Made by a program: the position numbers and the translations under genes
The notes under the pieces: model-generated
Told to the model about the DNA's origin: nothing
Databases searched by the model: none
The model's input: only the letters and a program-made list of their open reading frames with translations
Shown here: piece by piece, positions 54,043 to 64,000 of the stretch
Numbering within the stretch: position 1 is the stretch's first letter
Layout of the letters: each line of letters opens with the position of its first letter
Assembly: GCA_902588925.1 (NCBI GenBank)
Contig: CACIRB010000002.1
Coordinates: forward strand, 1 to 64,000
From: an uncultured Pelagibacteraceae bacterium
GTDB taxonomy: Bacteria; Pseudomonadota; Alphaproteobacteria; Pelagibacterales; Pelagibacteraceae
Direction: 5' to 3'
Length of the DNA stretch: 64,000 bases

Positions 54043-54564
54043 ATGATGAACAAAGAACAAAAGAAAAATTATATTGAAGAAATGATTTCTAAATTTGAGA
54101 GTAGTAAAGCTGTGATGGTTACACACTATCAAGGCTTAACAATGACTCAATTAGATGATTTAAGAGCAAAAATGAGAGAGCATGGAATTGTCTTTAAGAT
54201 CACTAAAAACAGAATTACAAAATTAGCATTGGAAAAAACTAAGTGTAAAGATTTATCTAATCTTTTCACAGGTCCAACAGCAGTCGCATTTGGTGAAGAT
54301 GCAATAATGTCTGCAAGAATATTGTCTAAATTTGCTAAGGATAATGAGAATCTTAAATTAATTGGTGGAATAATGGATGATGAGGTCTTGGATCAGGCCG
54401 GTGTTCAAAACGTTGCTAGTTTACCTACGCTAGATGAAGCAAGAGCCAATATTGTAGGTATTTTAAACGCTCCAGCCTCAAAATTAATTAGTATTTTGCT
54501 TGCACATTCGGAAAAAATGAGTAGTTTGTCCGCAGAAAATTCTGAAACACAACCCAAAGAGTAG
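54043..54564 (+). CDS. rplJ: 50S ribosomal protein L10
   Basis: The 173-residue L10 anchors L7/L12 dimers on the ribosome. It has the N-terminal rRNA-binding part (Y-x-G-L-T-M-x-Q-L-D-D-L-R-A-K-M-R, K-I-T-K-N-R), F-T-G-P-T-A-V-A-F and a C-terminal helix. The start is ATGATG, so initiation could be at 54043 or 54046. L10-L12 usually represses its own operon through the leader; no obvious leader structure is seen in the two-base gap to rplA. Confidence 0.97.
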   Translation: MMNKEQKKNYIEEMISKFESSKAVMVTHYQGLTMTQLDDLRAKMREHGIVFKITKNRITKLALEKTKCKDLSNLFTGPTAVAFGEDAIMSARILSKFAKDNENLKLIGGIMDDEVLDQAGVQNVASLPTLDEARANIVGILNAPASKLISILLAHSEKMSSLSAENSETQPKE

Positions 54565-54570
54565 AAAAAT

Positions 54571-54936
54571 ATGCCTGATCTAAACAAAATTATTGAAGAC
54601 TTATCAAGTTTGACTGTTGCTGAAGCAGCTGAACTTTCAAAACAGTTAGAAGAAAAGTGGGGTGTAACTCCAATGGCAGCAGCAGCTCCAGCAGCAGCAG
54701 GTGGTGCGGCTCCAGCAGAAGACAAAGATGATTTTACTATCATGCTAGTTTCTGCAGGTGATAAAAAAATCAATGTCATCAAAGAAGTAAGAGCAGCTAC
54801 TTCATTAGGTTTAAAAGAAGCAAAAGATCTTGTAGAGGGAGCACCAAAAGAAGTTAAATCAGGTGTTAACAAAAAAGATGCCGAAGAGATCAAAGCTAAA
54901 CTAGAAGCTGCTGGCGCAAAAGTAGAACTTAAATAA
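54571..54936 (+). CDS. rplL: 50S ribosomal protein L7/L12
   Basis: The 121-residue acidic stalk protein has the N-terminal dimerisation helix ([17 protein letters not shown]), a glycine-alanine hinge ([14 protein letters not shown], about 33-48) and the factor-binding domain with K-I-N-V-I-K-E-V-R and [10 protein letters not shown]. It recruits translation GTPases. A 56-base spacer containing a perfect stem-loop leads to rpoB. Confidence 0.98.
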   Translation: MPDLNKIIEDLSSLTVAEAAELSKQLEEKWGVTPMAAAAPAAAGGAAPAEDKDDFTIMLVSAGDKKINVIKEVRAATSLGLKEAKDLVEGAPKEVKSGVNKKDAEEIKAKLEAAGAKVELK

Positions 54937-54955
54937 ATTAATTAGAAAGAATTCA

Positions 54956-54981
54956 AATACTGATTATTTTTAATCAGTATT
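54956..54981 (+). promoter_or_regulatory. Perfect 11-bp stem-loop between rplL and rpoB
   Basis: AATACTGATTA (54956-54966) pairs perfectly with TAATCAGTATT (54971-54981) across a TTTT loop. It begins 20 bases after the rplL stop and ends 11 bases before the rpoB ATG. In E. coli the same junction carries a partial terminator and an RNase III site that set the ratio of L12 to beta subunit. No T-tract follows on the plus strand, so processing or pausing is more likely than full termination. Confidence 0.7.
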
Positions 54982-54992
54982 ATTTAACATAG

Positions 54993-57900
54993 ATGCAATT
55001 ATCTTTTACTGAAAAGAAAAACATTAGAAAAAGTTTTGGTAAACTTAAAGAGAGCTTATCAATACCAAATCTTATCGAAGTTCAAAAAAATTCTTATAAA
55101 GAATTAACAGAATTTAATATTGAAACAGAATTAACCAAAGGTTTTGATAGAGTATTTAAAAGCATATTTCCTATTGAAGATTTGAACGACAAGGCGACTC
55201 TTGAGTATGTTTCTTACAGATTAGAAAAACCAAAATTTGATGTTGAAGAATGTATAACAAGAGGTTTAACTTACTCTTCAGCTCTTAAATGTACATTAAG
55301 ATTAGTTGTTTACGAAATAGATCAAGAAAATAATACTAAAGATATTTTATCAGCAAAAGAACAAGAAGTTTACATGGGCGAAGTTCCTATGATGACTAAT
55401 AGCGGAACGTTTATTACCAATGGAGTTCAACGTGTTGTAGTAAACCAAATGCATAGAAGCCCAGGTGTTTTCTTTGACCATGATAAAGGAAAAACTCACG
55501 CAAGTGGAAAGTTATTATTTAATTGTAGAGTAATACCTAATAGAGGTTCATGGTTAGATTTTGAATATGATGTTAAAGATTTTTTATATTTTAAAATTGA
55601 TAGAAAGAAAAAAATATTTGCATCAACTTTACTTTTAGCTTTAGGTTTTTCAAAATCAGAAATTGTTGATGAGTTTTATGATAGTGAACAATATAATTTT
55701 GATCCTAAGACAGAAAAGTGGAAAACTAAATTTAATCCTGATAATTATAAAGCTAAAAATTTTTCAGAAGAAGTAATTGATGCAAAAACTGGCGAAGTAG
55801 TAATAAAACTAGGTGATAAAATAAACTTTTTAAATGCTAAAAAATTAGCTAACGATGGACTTAAAGATATTTTAGTTTCAAGAGAGTCTCTTTTTGGAAA
55901 GTTCTTACACAGAGACGTTAAAGTAAGTGATGAAGAAGAAGGTACGTTTAAAATTGGTACTGAGCTAAATGATACAATTATTCAACAAATATTGGACGCA
56001 AATATTCATTCTTTACAAATATCGGTAACAAATTCCATAAATAAAGGATCTTATTTATTAACAACTGTTTTAGCAGACAAAAATAACTCTAAAGACGAAG
56101 CTATAACTGAAATATACAAAATGTTAAGACCAGGTGAGCCACCAACAATAGAGATAGCCACTCAAATATTTAACAATCTTTTCTTCAGCTCAGATAGATA
56201 CGATCTATCTGATGTTGGTAGAGTGAAAATGAATTCAAGATTGAACCAAGAGTGTTCTGATAAAATTACGATCTTAAGAAATGATGACATTATTGCAATT
56301 ATTCACAAAATGTTAGATTTACGAGATGGTAAAGATGATGTTGATGATATTGATCATTTAGGAAATAGAAGAGTACGTTCTGTAGGTGAATTAGTAGAAA
56401 ACCAAGCCAGAATTGGTGTTTACAGAATGGAAAGAGCTATTAAAGAAAAAATGACTACTTTAGACGTTGAGTCTGCGATGCCACAGGATTTAATTAACGC
56501 AAAACCACTAACTGTTTCATTGAAAGATTTTTTTGCTAGCTCTCAACTTTCACAGTTTATGGATCAAACAAATCCATTATCTGAAATTACACATAAAAGA
56601 AGAGTTTCTGCTCTAGGACCAGGTGGACTAACAAGAGAAAGAGCAGGATTCGAAGTTCGAGACGTTCACCCAACTCATTATGGAAGAATTTGTCCAATTG
56701 AAACTCCAGAGGGACCAAACATCGGTTTGATAAATAGTTTATCAACTTATGCAAAAATAAATAAATATGGCTTTATTGAAAGCCCATATAAAAAAGTAAA
56801 AGATGGGGTTGTGCAAGATAAGGTTGAGTATTTGTCTGCAATGGAGGAAACAAAATTTACAATTGCTCAAGCAAATACAAAGTTAGATAAAAATGGAAAG
56901 ATAGTTGAGGAACTTGTTTCTTGCAGACAAAATTTAAATTTCCTTTTATCAAAACCAGATGCAATTGATTATATCGACGTTTCACCAAAACAACTTGTTT
57001 CTGTTGCAGCTTCTTTAATACCTTTCTTGGAAAATGATGATGCTAACAGAGCTCTAATGGGTTCTAACATGATGAGACAAGCAGTTCCTCTTTTAAAACC
57101 AGAATCTCCATTGGTTGGTACTGGAATTGAAAGTGATGTGGCTTTAGACTCTGGTGTAACTATTGTTGCTAAGAGAGATGGAGTTGTTGATAAAATTGAT
57201 GGTAAAAGAATTGTTATTAAAGTAACAGAAGAAACTGATTTTAGTGAGTCAGGTGTAGATATTTATAACTTACAAAAATTTAAAAGATCAAACCAAAATA
57301 CATGTATCAACCAAAGACCACTTGTTAGAGTCGGTGATAAAGTTAAATCTGGTGATATTATTGCAGATGGTCCATCAACAAAATTAGGAGAGCTTGCACT
57401 TGGTAAAAATGTAACAGTAGCTTTTATGCCATGGCAAGGTTACAACTTTGAAGACTCAATTTTGATTTCAGAAAGATGTGTAACTGACGATGTGTTTACT
57501 TCAGTTCATATTGAAGAATACGAAATAATGGCGAGAGACACTAAATTAGGAGAGGAAGAAATTACCAGAGATATTCCTAATGTTAATGAGGAAGCTTTGA
57601 AAAATCTTGATGAATCTGGAATAGTTTATATTGGAGCTGAAGTAAACGCTGGCGATATATTAGTTGGAAAAGTTACACCAAAAGGTGATTCCGCATCAGG
57701 ACCAGAAGAAAAACTATTAAGATCAATTTTCGGAGAGAAAGCTATTGATGTTACTGATACATCTTTGAGAATGTCACGAGGTGCTAGTGGTACGGTTGTT
57801 GATGTAAGAGTATTTAACAGACATGGTATTGAAAAAGACGAAAGATCAATAACTATTGAAAGAGCTGAAATTGAACAAGTTCAGCAAGATAAATTAGTAG

Positions 57901-59078
57901 AGGAAGAAATTTTAGAAAGAAGCATTAAACAAAGAGCTTCACAAATTTTATCGGGATCATCATTAACTAAAAAAGTAAAAGATTTATCTGAAGGATCTAA
58001 ACTTGATTTTGATGTAATCAATAATCTTTCTATAAATGATGTATTTAAAATATCAGTTGGAAATGTAAATGATGAAGCAACTTTGGCACAACTCAAAGAT
58101 CAATACAACAAAGCAAAACAAGACATTACAGAAAGATTTGAAGATAAAGTTTTAAAAATTAGAAGTGGTGATGATTTATTACCAAGTGTTATGAAAATGG
58201 TAAAAGTTTTTGTAGCTATTAAGAGAAGATTAAGACCAGGTGATAAAATGTCAGGAAGACATGGTAATAAGGGTGTTGTTAGTAAAATAGTACCAGTTGA
58301 AGATATGCCATACAGAGAAGATGGTAGAGCAGTTGATATTGTTTTAAATCCTCTAGGTGTTCCAAGTAGGATGAATGTTGGTCAAATTTTAGAAACTCAC
58401 CTAGGTTGGGCTTGTAAAGAATTTGGTGAACAGATTAAAAATCTAGTTAATGAAAATAACAAAAAAATTGAAAGAACTGAAAAAATAGAAAAATTTTTAA
58501 AATCTGTTTATGGAGAAGATACTTTCAATGAAAAAGTAGACAAATTAAGTAAGAACGAATTTAAAGACCTCTGCGAAAACTTACAAAATGGTATTGCAAT
58601 ATCAACTCCTGTTTTTGATGGCGCTAAAGAGAAAAATGTAACTGACATGTTAGAGTTAGCGAATTTACCAGGATCTGGACAAACTTATTTATGGGATGGA
58701 AGAACTGGAGAAAAATTTGATAGACCAGTTACAGTTGGAATAATTTATATGTTGAAACTTCATCACTTAGTAGAAGATAAAATTCATGCAAGATCTACAG
58801 GTCCTTACAGTTTGGTTACACAACAACCTCTCGGTGGTAAAGCACAATTAGGTGGTCAAAGATTTGGAGAAATGGAAGTATGGGCTCTTGAAGCCTACGG
58901 AGCTTCTTATACTTTACAAGAAATTTTGACTGTAAAATCTGATGATGTTGCTGGAAGGGTTAAAGTTTACGAAACTATAGTTAAAGGTGAAGAGAATTTT
59001 GAGTCTGGTATTCCAGAGTCATTTAACGTTTTAGTTAAAGAAATTAAATCATTAGCATTAAATGTGGAGCTTAATTAA
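54993..59078 (+). CDS. rpoB: RNA polymerase beta subunit
   Basis: The 1361-residue beta subunit is full length. The rifampicin-pocket region is intact: [67 protein letters not shown] and the C-terminal [18 protein letters not shown] are standard. Rif-region residues are of the sensitive type as far as seen. Its stop overlaps the rpoC start (TAATG). Confidence 0.98.
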   Translation: MQLSFTEKKNIRKSFGKLKESLSIPNLIEVQKNSYKELTEFNIETELTKGFDRVFKSIFPIEDLNDKATLEYVSYRLEKPKFDVEECITRGLTYSSALKCTLRLVVYEIDQENNTKDILSAKEQEVYMGEVPMMTNSGTFITNGVQRVVVNQMHRSPGVFFDHDKGKTHASGKLLFNCRVIPNRGSWLDFEYDVKDFLYFKIDRKKKIFASTLLLALGFSKSEIVDEFYDSEQYNFDPKTEKWKTKFNPDNYKAKNFSEEVIDAKTGEVVIKLGDKINFLNAKKLANDGLKDILVSRESLFGKFLHRDVKVSDEEEGTFKIGTELNDTIIQQILDANIHSLQISVTNSINKGSYLLTTVLADKNNSKDEAITEIYKMLRPGEPPTIEIATQIFNNLFFSSDRYDLSDVGRVKMNSRLNQECSDKITILRNDDIIAIIHKMLDLRDGKDDVDDIDHLGNRRVRSVGELVENQARIGVYRMERAIKEKMTTLDVESAMPQDLINAKPLTVSLKDFFASSQLSQFMDQTNPLSEITHKRRVSALGPGGLTRERAGFEVRDVHPTHYGRICPIETPEGPNIGLINSLSTYAKINKYGFIESPYKKVKDGVVQDKVEYLSAMEETKFTIAQANTKLDKNGKIVEELVSCRQNLNFLLSKPDAIDYIDVSPKQLVSVAASLIPFLENDDANRALMGSNMMRQAVPLLKPESPLVGTGIESDVALDSGVTIVAKRDGVVDKIDGKRIVIKVTEETDFSESGVDIYNLQKFKRSNQNTCINQRPLVRVGDKVKSGDIIADGPSTKLGELALGKNVTVAFMPWQGYNFEDSILISERCVTDDVFTSVHIEEYEIMARDTKLGEEEITRDIPNVNEEALKNLDESGIVYIGAEVNAGDILVGKVTPKGDSASGPEEKLLRSIFGEKAIDVTDTSLRMSRGASGTVVDVRVFNRHGIEKDERSITIERAEIEQVQQDKLVEEEILERSIKQRASQILSGSSLTKKVKDLSEGSKLDFDVINNLSINDVFKISVGNVNDEATLAQLKDQYNKAKQDITERFEDKVLKIRSGDDLLPSVMKMVKVFVAIKRRLRPGDKMSGRHGNKGVVSKIVPVEDMPYREDGRAVDIVLNPLGVPSRMNVGQILETHLGWACKEFGEQIKNLVNENNKKIERTEKIEKFLKSVYGEDTFNEKVDKLSKNEFKDLCENLQNGIAISTPVFDGAKEKNVTDMLELANLPGSGQTYLWDGRTGEKFDRPVTVGIIYMLKLHHLVEDKIHARSTGPYSLVTQQPLGGKAQLGGQRFGEMEVWALEAYGASYTLQEILTVKSDDVAGRVKVYETIVKGEENFESGIPESFNVLVKEIKSLALNVELN

Positions 59079-62000
59079 TGAAAAAAGAATTAACAGATTT
59101 ATTTAAAGGTAGCGAAATTTCTGAAGCACAAAATTTTAATAGTATAAAAATTTCTTTAGCCAGTCCTGAGAAAATTAAATCTTGGACATTTGGTGAAATT
59201 AAAAAACCAGAAACTATAAATTATAGAACATTTAGACCAGAGAAAGATGGTCTATTCTGTGCAAGAATTTTCGGACCAATAAAAGATTACGAATGTTTAT
59301 GTGGAAAGTATAAACGAATGAAATTTAGAGGTATTATTTGTGAAAAGTGTGGAGTTGAGGTAACTAAATCAAATGTAAGAAGAGAAAGAATGGGCCACAT
59401 TAATCTTGCAACTCCTGTGGCACACATTTGGTTCCTAAAATCATTGCCAAGTAGAATTGCACTTGCTGTAGATATGAAGTTGAAAGAAATCGAGAGAGTT
59501 CTTTATTTTGAAAACTTCATAGTAATCGAACCAGGACTAACTGGATTACAAAAAAACCAACTTTTAAATGAGGAAGAATTAGCAAAATACCAAGATGAAT
59601 TTGGAGAGGAAAGCTTTACTGCAGGTATTGGAGCAGAAGCTGTTCTCGAGATGTTAAAAAATCTTGACTTGGAATTAGAAAGAAAAAATCTTGTTAGCTT
59701 CATTAAAGAAACTAAATCTAAAGTTAATGAAGAAAGAGCAATCAAAAGATTAAAATTAATAGAGTCATTTATTGAAACTGGTCAAAAACCAGAGTGGATG
59801 ATTATGACTGTTGTCCCAGTTATTCCACCAGAGTTAAGACCTTTGGTACCACTTGATGGTGGTAGATTTGCTACTTCAGATCTAAATGATTTGTACAGAA
59901 GGGTAATCAACAGAAATAATAGATTAAAAAGATTAATGGATCTTAAAGCTCCAGACATCATTGTTAGAAACGAAAAAAGGATGCTTCAAGAGTCTGTTGA
60001 TGCTCTTTTTGACAATGGAAGAAGAGGTCGAGTTATTACTGGAACAGGTAAAAGACCACTTAAATCTCTCGCTGAAATGCTTAAAGGTAAGCAGGGTAGA
60101 TTTAGACAAAACTTATTAGGAAAAAGGGTAGATTACTCTGGAAGATCAGTAATTGTTGTTGGTCCAGACTTAAAATTACATGAGTGTGGCTTACCAAAAA
60201 AAATGGCTTTGGAGTTATTTAAACCATTTTTATACGCAAGATTAAACAAATTAGGTTTAGCATCTACAATTAAACAAGCTAAAAAATTAGTAGAAAAAGA
60301 AACTAATGCTGTATGGGATGCATTAGAATTAATTGTAAGAGAGCACCCAGTTTTATTAAATAGAGCACCGACACTTCATAGACTTGGTGTTCAAGCTTTT
60401 GAACCAAAATTAATTGAGGGTGACGCTATTGAATTACATCCTTTAACTTGTGCAGCTTTTAATGCTGACTTTGATGGTGACCAAATGGCAGTTCACGTAC
60501 CGTTGAGTTTAGAAGCTCAGCTGGAGGCAAGAATTTTAATGCTATCAACAAACAACATTCTATCACCTTCAAATGGTAAACCTATTATCGTTCCGAGTCA
60601 GGATATGATTTTAGGAATATATTATCTTTCACAGGAACCAGTATCAGATAAACCTTCTGGATACTTTACTAATTCTGATCAAATAGAGTTTGCATTATCT
60701 TCGGGTGAAATTAACGTTCACAGCACTATTATTTCAAGATATGAAACTGTTGACGAACAAGGTAACAAAAAGATTGAAAAATACACATCAACTGCAGGAA
60801 GATTTTTATTAGCCAATCTATTACCTAAAAATAGTAATATTAAATTTTCTTTAGTAGACAGATTGTTACCAAAAAAAATAGTTTCTGAAATAATCGATGT
60901 AGTTTTCAGATTTTGTGGTCAGAAAACAACTGTAATTTTCTGTGATAAACTTAAAGATTTAGGATTTAAGCATGCATTTAAAGCAGGAATATCATTTGGA
61001 AAAGATGATTTAATTATTCCTGAAAACAAAACTCAATTAATTGATGATACTAAAAAATTAATTGCTGATTATGAAACCCAATATGCTGAAGGATTGATTA
61101 CTAGAGGTGAAAAGTACAACAAGGTTGTTGATGCATGGTCTAAATGTACAGATAAAGTTGCGGGTGAAATGATGAAAAGAATTTCTGCAACTGAAAAAAC
61201 AGAAGAAGGATTAAAAATAAACTCAGTATTTATGATGGCTGATAGTGGTGCAAGAGGTTCAGCAGCGCAAATGAAACAATTAGCTGGTATGAGAGGATTA
61301 ATTGCAAAACCTTCAGGCGAAATTATTGAAAGTCCAATTATCTCTAACTTTAAAGAAGGATTAACAGCTTTAGAGTATTTTAATTCTACACACGGTGCCA
61401 GAAAAGGATTAGCAGATACTGCACTTAAAACAGCAAGTTCTGGATATTTAACAAGAAGATTGTGTGACGTTGCTCAAGATTTAACAGTAACAAAAATTAA
61501 ATGTGATGAACCAGGCTTTATTGAACTATCAGAGATCTTAGAAGGTGGAAATGTAGTTGTTAGTTTAGCCGAGAGAGCACTAGGTAGAGTTACAGCTGCT
61601 GAGGTGAAAAATCCATTAAGCGGTGAGGTAATAATTAAAAAGTCAGAAATGATTGACGAGGCAGGTTGTGATAAAATTGATGCTGCAGGTGTTAAATCTA
61701 TAAAAGTTTATTCAGTAATGACTTGTAGTTCTAAAGAAGGTGTTTGTGCTACTTGCTACGGAAGAGATTTATCGAGAGGTAAAATGGTACATGTGGGTGA
61801 AGCTATTGGTATGATTTCAGCTCAATCAATTGGAGAACCAGGAACGCAGTTAACGATGAGAACATTCCACGTTGGAGGAACGGCTTCAGTTAAACAAGAT
61901 AATCAAATTATTTGCAAAAGTGATGGAACATTAAAAATTATTAATTCAAATATTTTGGAAGATTCTAAAAAGAATTTAATTGTTATGGGAAGAAATACTC

Positions 62001-63250
62001 AACTTTCTATAGAAGATGATAAAGGAGTTCAGATTGCAGTTTATAAAGTTGCTTATGGATCAAGATTATTCTTTAATAATGGAGACAAAGTTAAAGCAAA
62101 TACAAAAATTTGTGAGTGGGATCCATATACAACGCCAGTAATTGCAGAAAAGAGTGGTATTGCTAGTTATGTTGATTTGATAGATGGTGTTTCAATTCAA
62201 GAAACTACTGATGACGCAACTGGTATATCATCAAAATCTGTAATTGATTGGAGAGGTCAATCTAAGAGTACAGATTTAAAACCAAGAATTACTTTAAGAG
62301 ATGAAAAAGGAAATGTAATTAAAAAAGCAGATGACAATGAAGCTAGATATTACTTAGTGCCAGATTCAATTTTATCAATTAAGGATGGTCAAAAAGTTTA
62401 TGCTGGTGATGTTATTGCAAGATTGCCTAAAGAAACAACAAAAACTAAAGATATTACTGGAGGTCTTCCAAGAGTAGCTGAGCTTTTTGAAGCTAGAAAA
62501 GCTAAGGATAGTGCTATCATTGCTGAAAATGATGGAAGTGTTGTTTTTGGAAAAGAAGTTAGAGGCAAACAAAGAATTTCGATTGTTCCTGACGACGGAT
62601 CTGAGCCATCAAATTATTTAATTCCAAAAGGAAAACACATTAACTTTAATCCAGGTGAAAAAATTCAAAAAGGTGAATACCTTTTAGATGGCCAACCATT
62701 ACCTCATGATATTTTAAGAATTTTAGGTATCAAAGAATTAACAGAATATTTTGTTAATCAAGTTCAAGAAGTTTATCGATTACAAGGTGTAATTATTAAC
62801 GATAAACATATTGAAACAATTCTTAGACAAATGCTTAAAAAAGTTGAAGTTAAGGTTTCTGGAGATTCAAGCTACTTACCAGGTGAAGTGGTAGATAGAA
62901 TCAAGTTTGATAATACTAATGAAAAATTAGTTGCAGAAGGCAAAACTCCTGCAGTTGGAGAAAGAGTTTTAATGGGTATTACTAAAGCTTCACTTCAAAC
63001 AGAATCATTCATTTCTGCTGCATCTTTCCAAGAGACAACACGAGTATTAACAGATGCTGCAATTAAAGGGAAAGTTGATCCATTAAACGGTTTAAAAGAG
63101 AACGTAATTGTTGGAAGGTTAGTTCCTGCTGGTACAGGTAATATCAAGAACAGATGGAACAACAAGGCCTTAGAAGATGATAATAGCTTCTTAGCAGAAC
63201 AGGATAAACTTGAAGCTTCTGAGCCTGAAGAAACTCAAGCAAATCAATAA
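59078..63250 (+). CDS. rpoC: RNA polymerase beta-prime subunit
   Basis: The 1390-residue catalytic subunit carries the N-terminal zinc site (C-L-C-G-K-Y-K...C-E-K-C-G-V) and the [19 protein letters not shown] segment. The catalytic magnesium motif N-A-D-F-D-G-D-Q is at residues 462-469 (bases 60461-60484). The second zinc site is C-D...[13 protein letters not shown]. The bridge helix and [13 protein letters not shown] trigger region are present. The acidic tail ends 167 bases before rpsL. Confidence 0.98.
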   Translation: MKKELTDLFKGSEISEAQNFNSIKISLASPEKIKSWTFGEIKKPETINYRTFRPEKDGLFCARIFGPIKDYECLCGKYKRMKFRGIICEKCGVEVTKSNVRRERMGHINLATPVAHIWFLKSLPSRIALAVDMKLKEIERVLYFENFIVIEPGLTGLQKNQLLNEEELAKYQDEFGEESFTAGIGAEAVLEMLKNLDLELERKNLVSFIKETKSKVNEERAIKRLKLIESFIETGQKPEWMIMTVVPVIPPELRPLVPLDGGRFATSDLNDLYRRVINRNNRLKRLMDLKAPDIIVRNEKRMLQESVDALFDNGRRGRVITGTGKRPLKSLAEMLKGKQGRFRQNLLGKRVDYSGRSVIVVGPDLKLHECGLPKKMALELFKPFLYARLNKLGLASTIKQAKKLVEKETNAVWDALELIVREHPVLLNRAPTLHRLGVQAFEPKLIEGDAIELHPLTCAAFNADFDGDQMAVHVPLSLEAQLEARILMLSTNNILSPSNGKPIIVPSQDMILGIYYLSQEPVSDKPSGYFTNSDQIEFALSSGEINVHSTIISRYETVDEQGNKKIEKYTSTAGRFLLANLLPKNSNIKFSLVDRLLPKKIVSEIIDVVFRFCGQKTTVIFCDKLKDLGFKHAFKAGISFGKDDLIIPENKTQLIDDTKKLIADYETQYAEGLITRGEKYNKVVDAWSKCTDKVAGEMMKRISATEKTEEGLKINSVFMMADSGARGSAAQMKQLAGMRGLIAKPSGEIIESPIISNFKEGLTALEYFNSTHGARKGLADTALKTASSGYLTRRLCDVAQDLTVTKIKCDEPGFIELSEILEGGNVVVSLAERALGRVTAAEVKNPLSGEVIIKKSEMIDEAGCDKIDAAGVKSIKVYSVMTCSSKEGVCATCYGRDLSRGKMVHVGEAIGMISAQSIGEPGTQLTMRTFHVGGTASVKQDNQIICKSDGTLKIINSNILEDSKKNLIVMGRNTQLSIEDDKGVQIAVYKVAYGSRLFFNNGDKVKANTKICEWDPYTTPVIAEKSGIASYVDLIDGVSIQETTDDATGISSKSVIDWRGQSKSTDLKPRITLRDEKGNVIKKADDNEARYYLVPDSILSIKDGQKVYAGDVIARLPKETTKTKDITGGLPRVAELFEARKAKDSAIIAENDGSVVFGKEVRGKQRISIVPDDGSEPSNYLIPKGKHINFNPGEKIQKGEYLLDGQPLPHDILRILGIKELTEYFVNQVQEVYRLQGVIINDKHIETILRQMLKKVEVKVSGDSSYLPGEVVDRIKFDNTNEKLVAEGKTPAVGERVLMGITKASLQTESFISAASFQETTRVLTDAAIKGKVDPLNGLKENVIVGRLVPAGTGNIKNRWNNKALEDDNSFLAEQDKLEASEPEETQANQ

Positions 63251-63417
63251 AAAAATCACCTAATAATTGCAGTTTTAGTTTGACAATAGCTGATTAATAA
63301 GTATTTTGGCGATGTTTTTGGTTGGAATGTAGTGCTCTTGAGGTACTAAACGCTGCCACAAAATAACCTGTCAGTTATTTTCATCTCAAAAATAAATTAA
63401 TTAATTAAAAAAAAATT
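63251..63417 (+). promoter_or_regulatory. rpsL leader with promoter and small hairpin
   Basis: This 167-base spacer between rpoC and rpsL holds TTGACA at 63280-63285 and TATTTT at 63302-63307, 16 bp apart, a plausible sigma-70 promoter for the str operon. It also holds a 7-bp hairpin (AAATAAC 63361-63367 with GTTATTT 63374-63380, six-base loop). A leader of roughly 100 bases could carry ribosomal-protein feedback control; no known riboswitch is recognised. Confidence 0.5.
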
Positions 63418-63789
63418 ATGCCAACTATTAATCAGTTGTTAAGAAAAAAAAGAGTTAAACAACTTTCTAGAAACAAAGTTCCTGCTTTACAAAAGCAACC
63501 TTTGAAAAGAGGTGTTTGTGTTAAAGTTTATACAACCACTCCAAAAAAACCAAACTCCGCATTAAGAAAAGTTGCAAGAGTTAGATTGTCAAACGGTTTT
63601 GAAGTAACTGCTTATATTCCAGGTGAAGGTCATAATTTACAAGAACACTCAGTAGTTCTAATTAGAGGTGGTAGGGTTAAGGATTTACCTGGTGTCAGAT
63701 ATCATATTTTAAGAGGAAATTTAGATACACAAGGTGTTGCTAATAGAAAACAAAGAAGATCTTTGTACGGAACTAAAAAAGGTAAATAA
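63418..63789 (+). CDS. rpsL: 30S ribosomal protein S12
   Basis: The 123-residue S12 lies at the decoding centre. [36 protein letters not shown] and [17 protein letters not shown] are all present. The lysine of T-P-K-K-P-N and the K-D-L-P segment, where streptomycin-resistance changes occur, are wild-type-like. Its stop overlaps the rpsG start (TAATG). Confidence 0.98.
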   Translation: MPTINQLLRKKRVKQLSRNKVPALQKQPLKRGVCVKVYTTTPKKPNSALRKVARVRLSNGFEVTAYIPGEGHNLQEHSVVLIRGGRVKDLPGVRYHILRGNLDTQGVANRKQRRSLYGTKKGK

Positions 63790-64000
63790 TGTCTAGAAAA
63801 AAAACTCAACCTAAAAAAAATGTAGTTCCTGATCCAAAATTTAATTCAACTATAATTCCAAAATTGATCAACAATATTATGTATGACGGTAAAAGAGGTA
63901 TTGCCGCAAAAATAGTTTATGAAGCAATTGAAAAAATAAAAACAAAAACTAAAGACGAACCTATTAATATTTTTAATGAAGCAATTAACAATATCAAACC
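63789..64000 (+). CDS. rpsG: 30S ribosomal protein S7, N-terminal part
   Basis: The frame from ATG 63789 runs to the window end, giving about 70 residues. It begins M-S-R-K-K-T and includes P-D-P-K-F-N-S-T-I-I-P-K-L-I-N-N-I-M-Y-D-G-K-R and A-x-K-I-V-Y-E-A-I-E, typical S7 N-terminal helices that bind the 16S 3' major domain. The stop lies beyond the window; fusA would be expected next in a conventional str operon. Confidence 0.96.
   Translation, partial: MSRKKTQPKKNVVPDPKFNSTIIPKLINNIMYDGKRGIAAKIVYEAIEKIKTKTKDEPINIFNEAINNIK

Noticed and set aside
54405..54893. Minus-strand open frame of 162 codons opposite rplJ/rplL
   Set aside because: It lies antisense to two certain ribosomal-protein genes; its alanine/serine-rich product is a by-product of their codon pattern.
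1..64000. CRISPR arrays, insertion sequences, integrases, rRNA genes
   Set aside because: No regularly spaced repeats, transposase or integrase motifs, or rRNA sequence were seen anywhere in the window.

Overview
The window is a compact, very AT-rich bacterial chromosome segment. Gene content, protein character and the near absence of spacers point to an alphaproteobacterium of the SAR11 / Candidatus Pelagibacter type. Supporting signs are a small methylcitrate set prpDBC, separate purS/purQ/purL genes, a glucosylglycerate-type osmolyte pair, a secE-nusG-rplKAJL-rpoBC-rpsL-rpsG block fed by tRNA genes and one tuf, and Lys/Asn/Ile-rich surface genes. Assignment to SAR11 is inference from content; no rRNA gene lies in the window. 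There is no gene-free stretch longer than 300 bases; the largest spacers are about 100-200 bases and are described individually.

Layout. 1-8.0 kb: tail of a gamma-carbonic-anhydrase-like gene, an EamA transporter, a DUF1330 protein, a secreted HExxH protein, an FMN-binding pyridoxamine-oxidase-like protein, a beta-hydroxyacid dehydrogenase divergent from an MFS transporter, rpoZ, dusA, a TauE/SafE permease and a HIT protein. 8.1-17 kb: phosphomannomutase/phosphoglucomutase, the NrdR-box-preceded nrdAB operon, prpDBC on the minus strand, and a phosphoglycolate-phosphatase-like HAD protein. 17-27.6 kb, all plus strand: a stand-alone GlmU acetyltransferase domain, glmS, class II DAHP synthase, nadE, cysS, cimA, a DUF1989 protein, a TrmJ-like methylase, rpsD and a tail-anchored methyltransferase. 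27.6-34.8 kb, all minus strand: sfsA-map-purB-purC-purS-purQ-purL-bolA-grxD with overlapping or abutting genes. 34.8-39.1 kb: CinA-like and gamma-glutamylcyclotransferase-like genes, the glucosyl/mannosyl-3-phosphoglycerate synthase and phosphatase pair, tRNA-Leu, nadK and a 45-residue membrane peptide.

39.1-49.7 kb is a surface-polysaccharide region of even higher AT content. Its first part, about 39.19-43.93 kb, lies between a complete minus-strand tRNA-Thr gene and a displaced copy of that gene's 3' half. The two form a 51-bp direct repeat with 49 identical positions, the signature of a tRNA-targeted genomic island. It carries three cargo genes (a surface-carbohydrate protein, a carbamoyltransferase with an extra C-terminal domain, a methyltransferase) and no integrase. 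Beyond the tRNA lie fcl and gmd (GDP-fucose), two glycosyltransferases and a large membrane protein.

49.8-64 kb is the conserved expression core: rlmB, then tRNA-Tyr, tRNA-Gly, tufA, tRNA-Trp, secE, nusG, rplK, rplA, rplJ, rplL, rpoB, rpoC, rpsL and the start of rpsG. A perfect 11-bp stem-loop sits between rplL and rpoB, and a promoter-bearing leader precedes rpsL.

The strongest second-look items are the tRNA-Thr island with its att-like repeats, the GlmU protein lacking its uridylyltransferase half, the paired NrdR boxes 31 bp apart, the rplL-rpoB stem-loop, and divergent gene pairs with only 11 and 20 bp between start codons.
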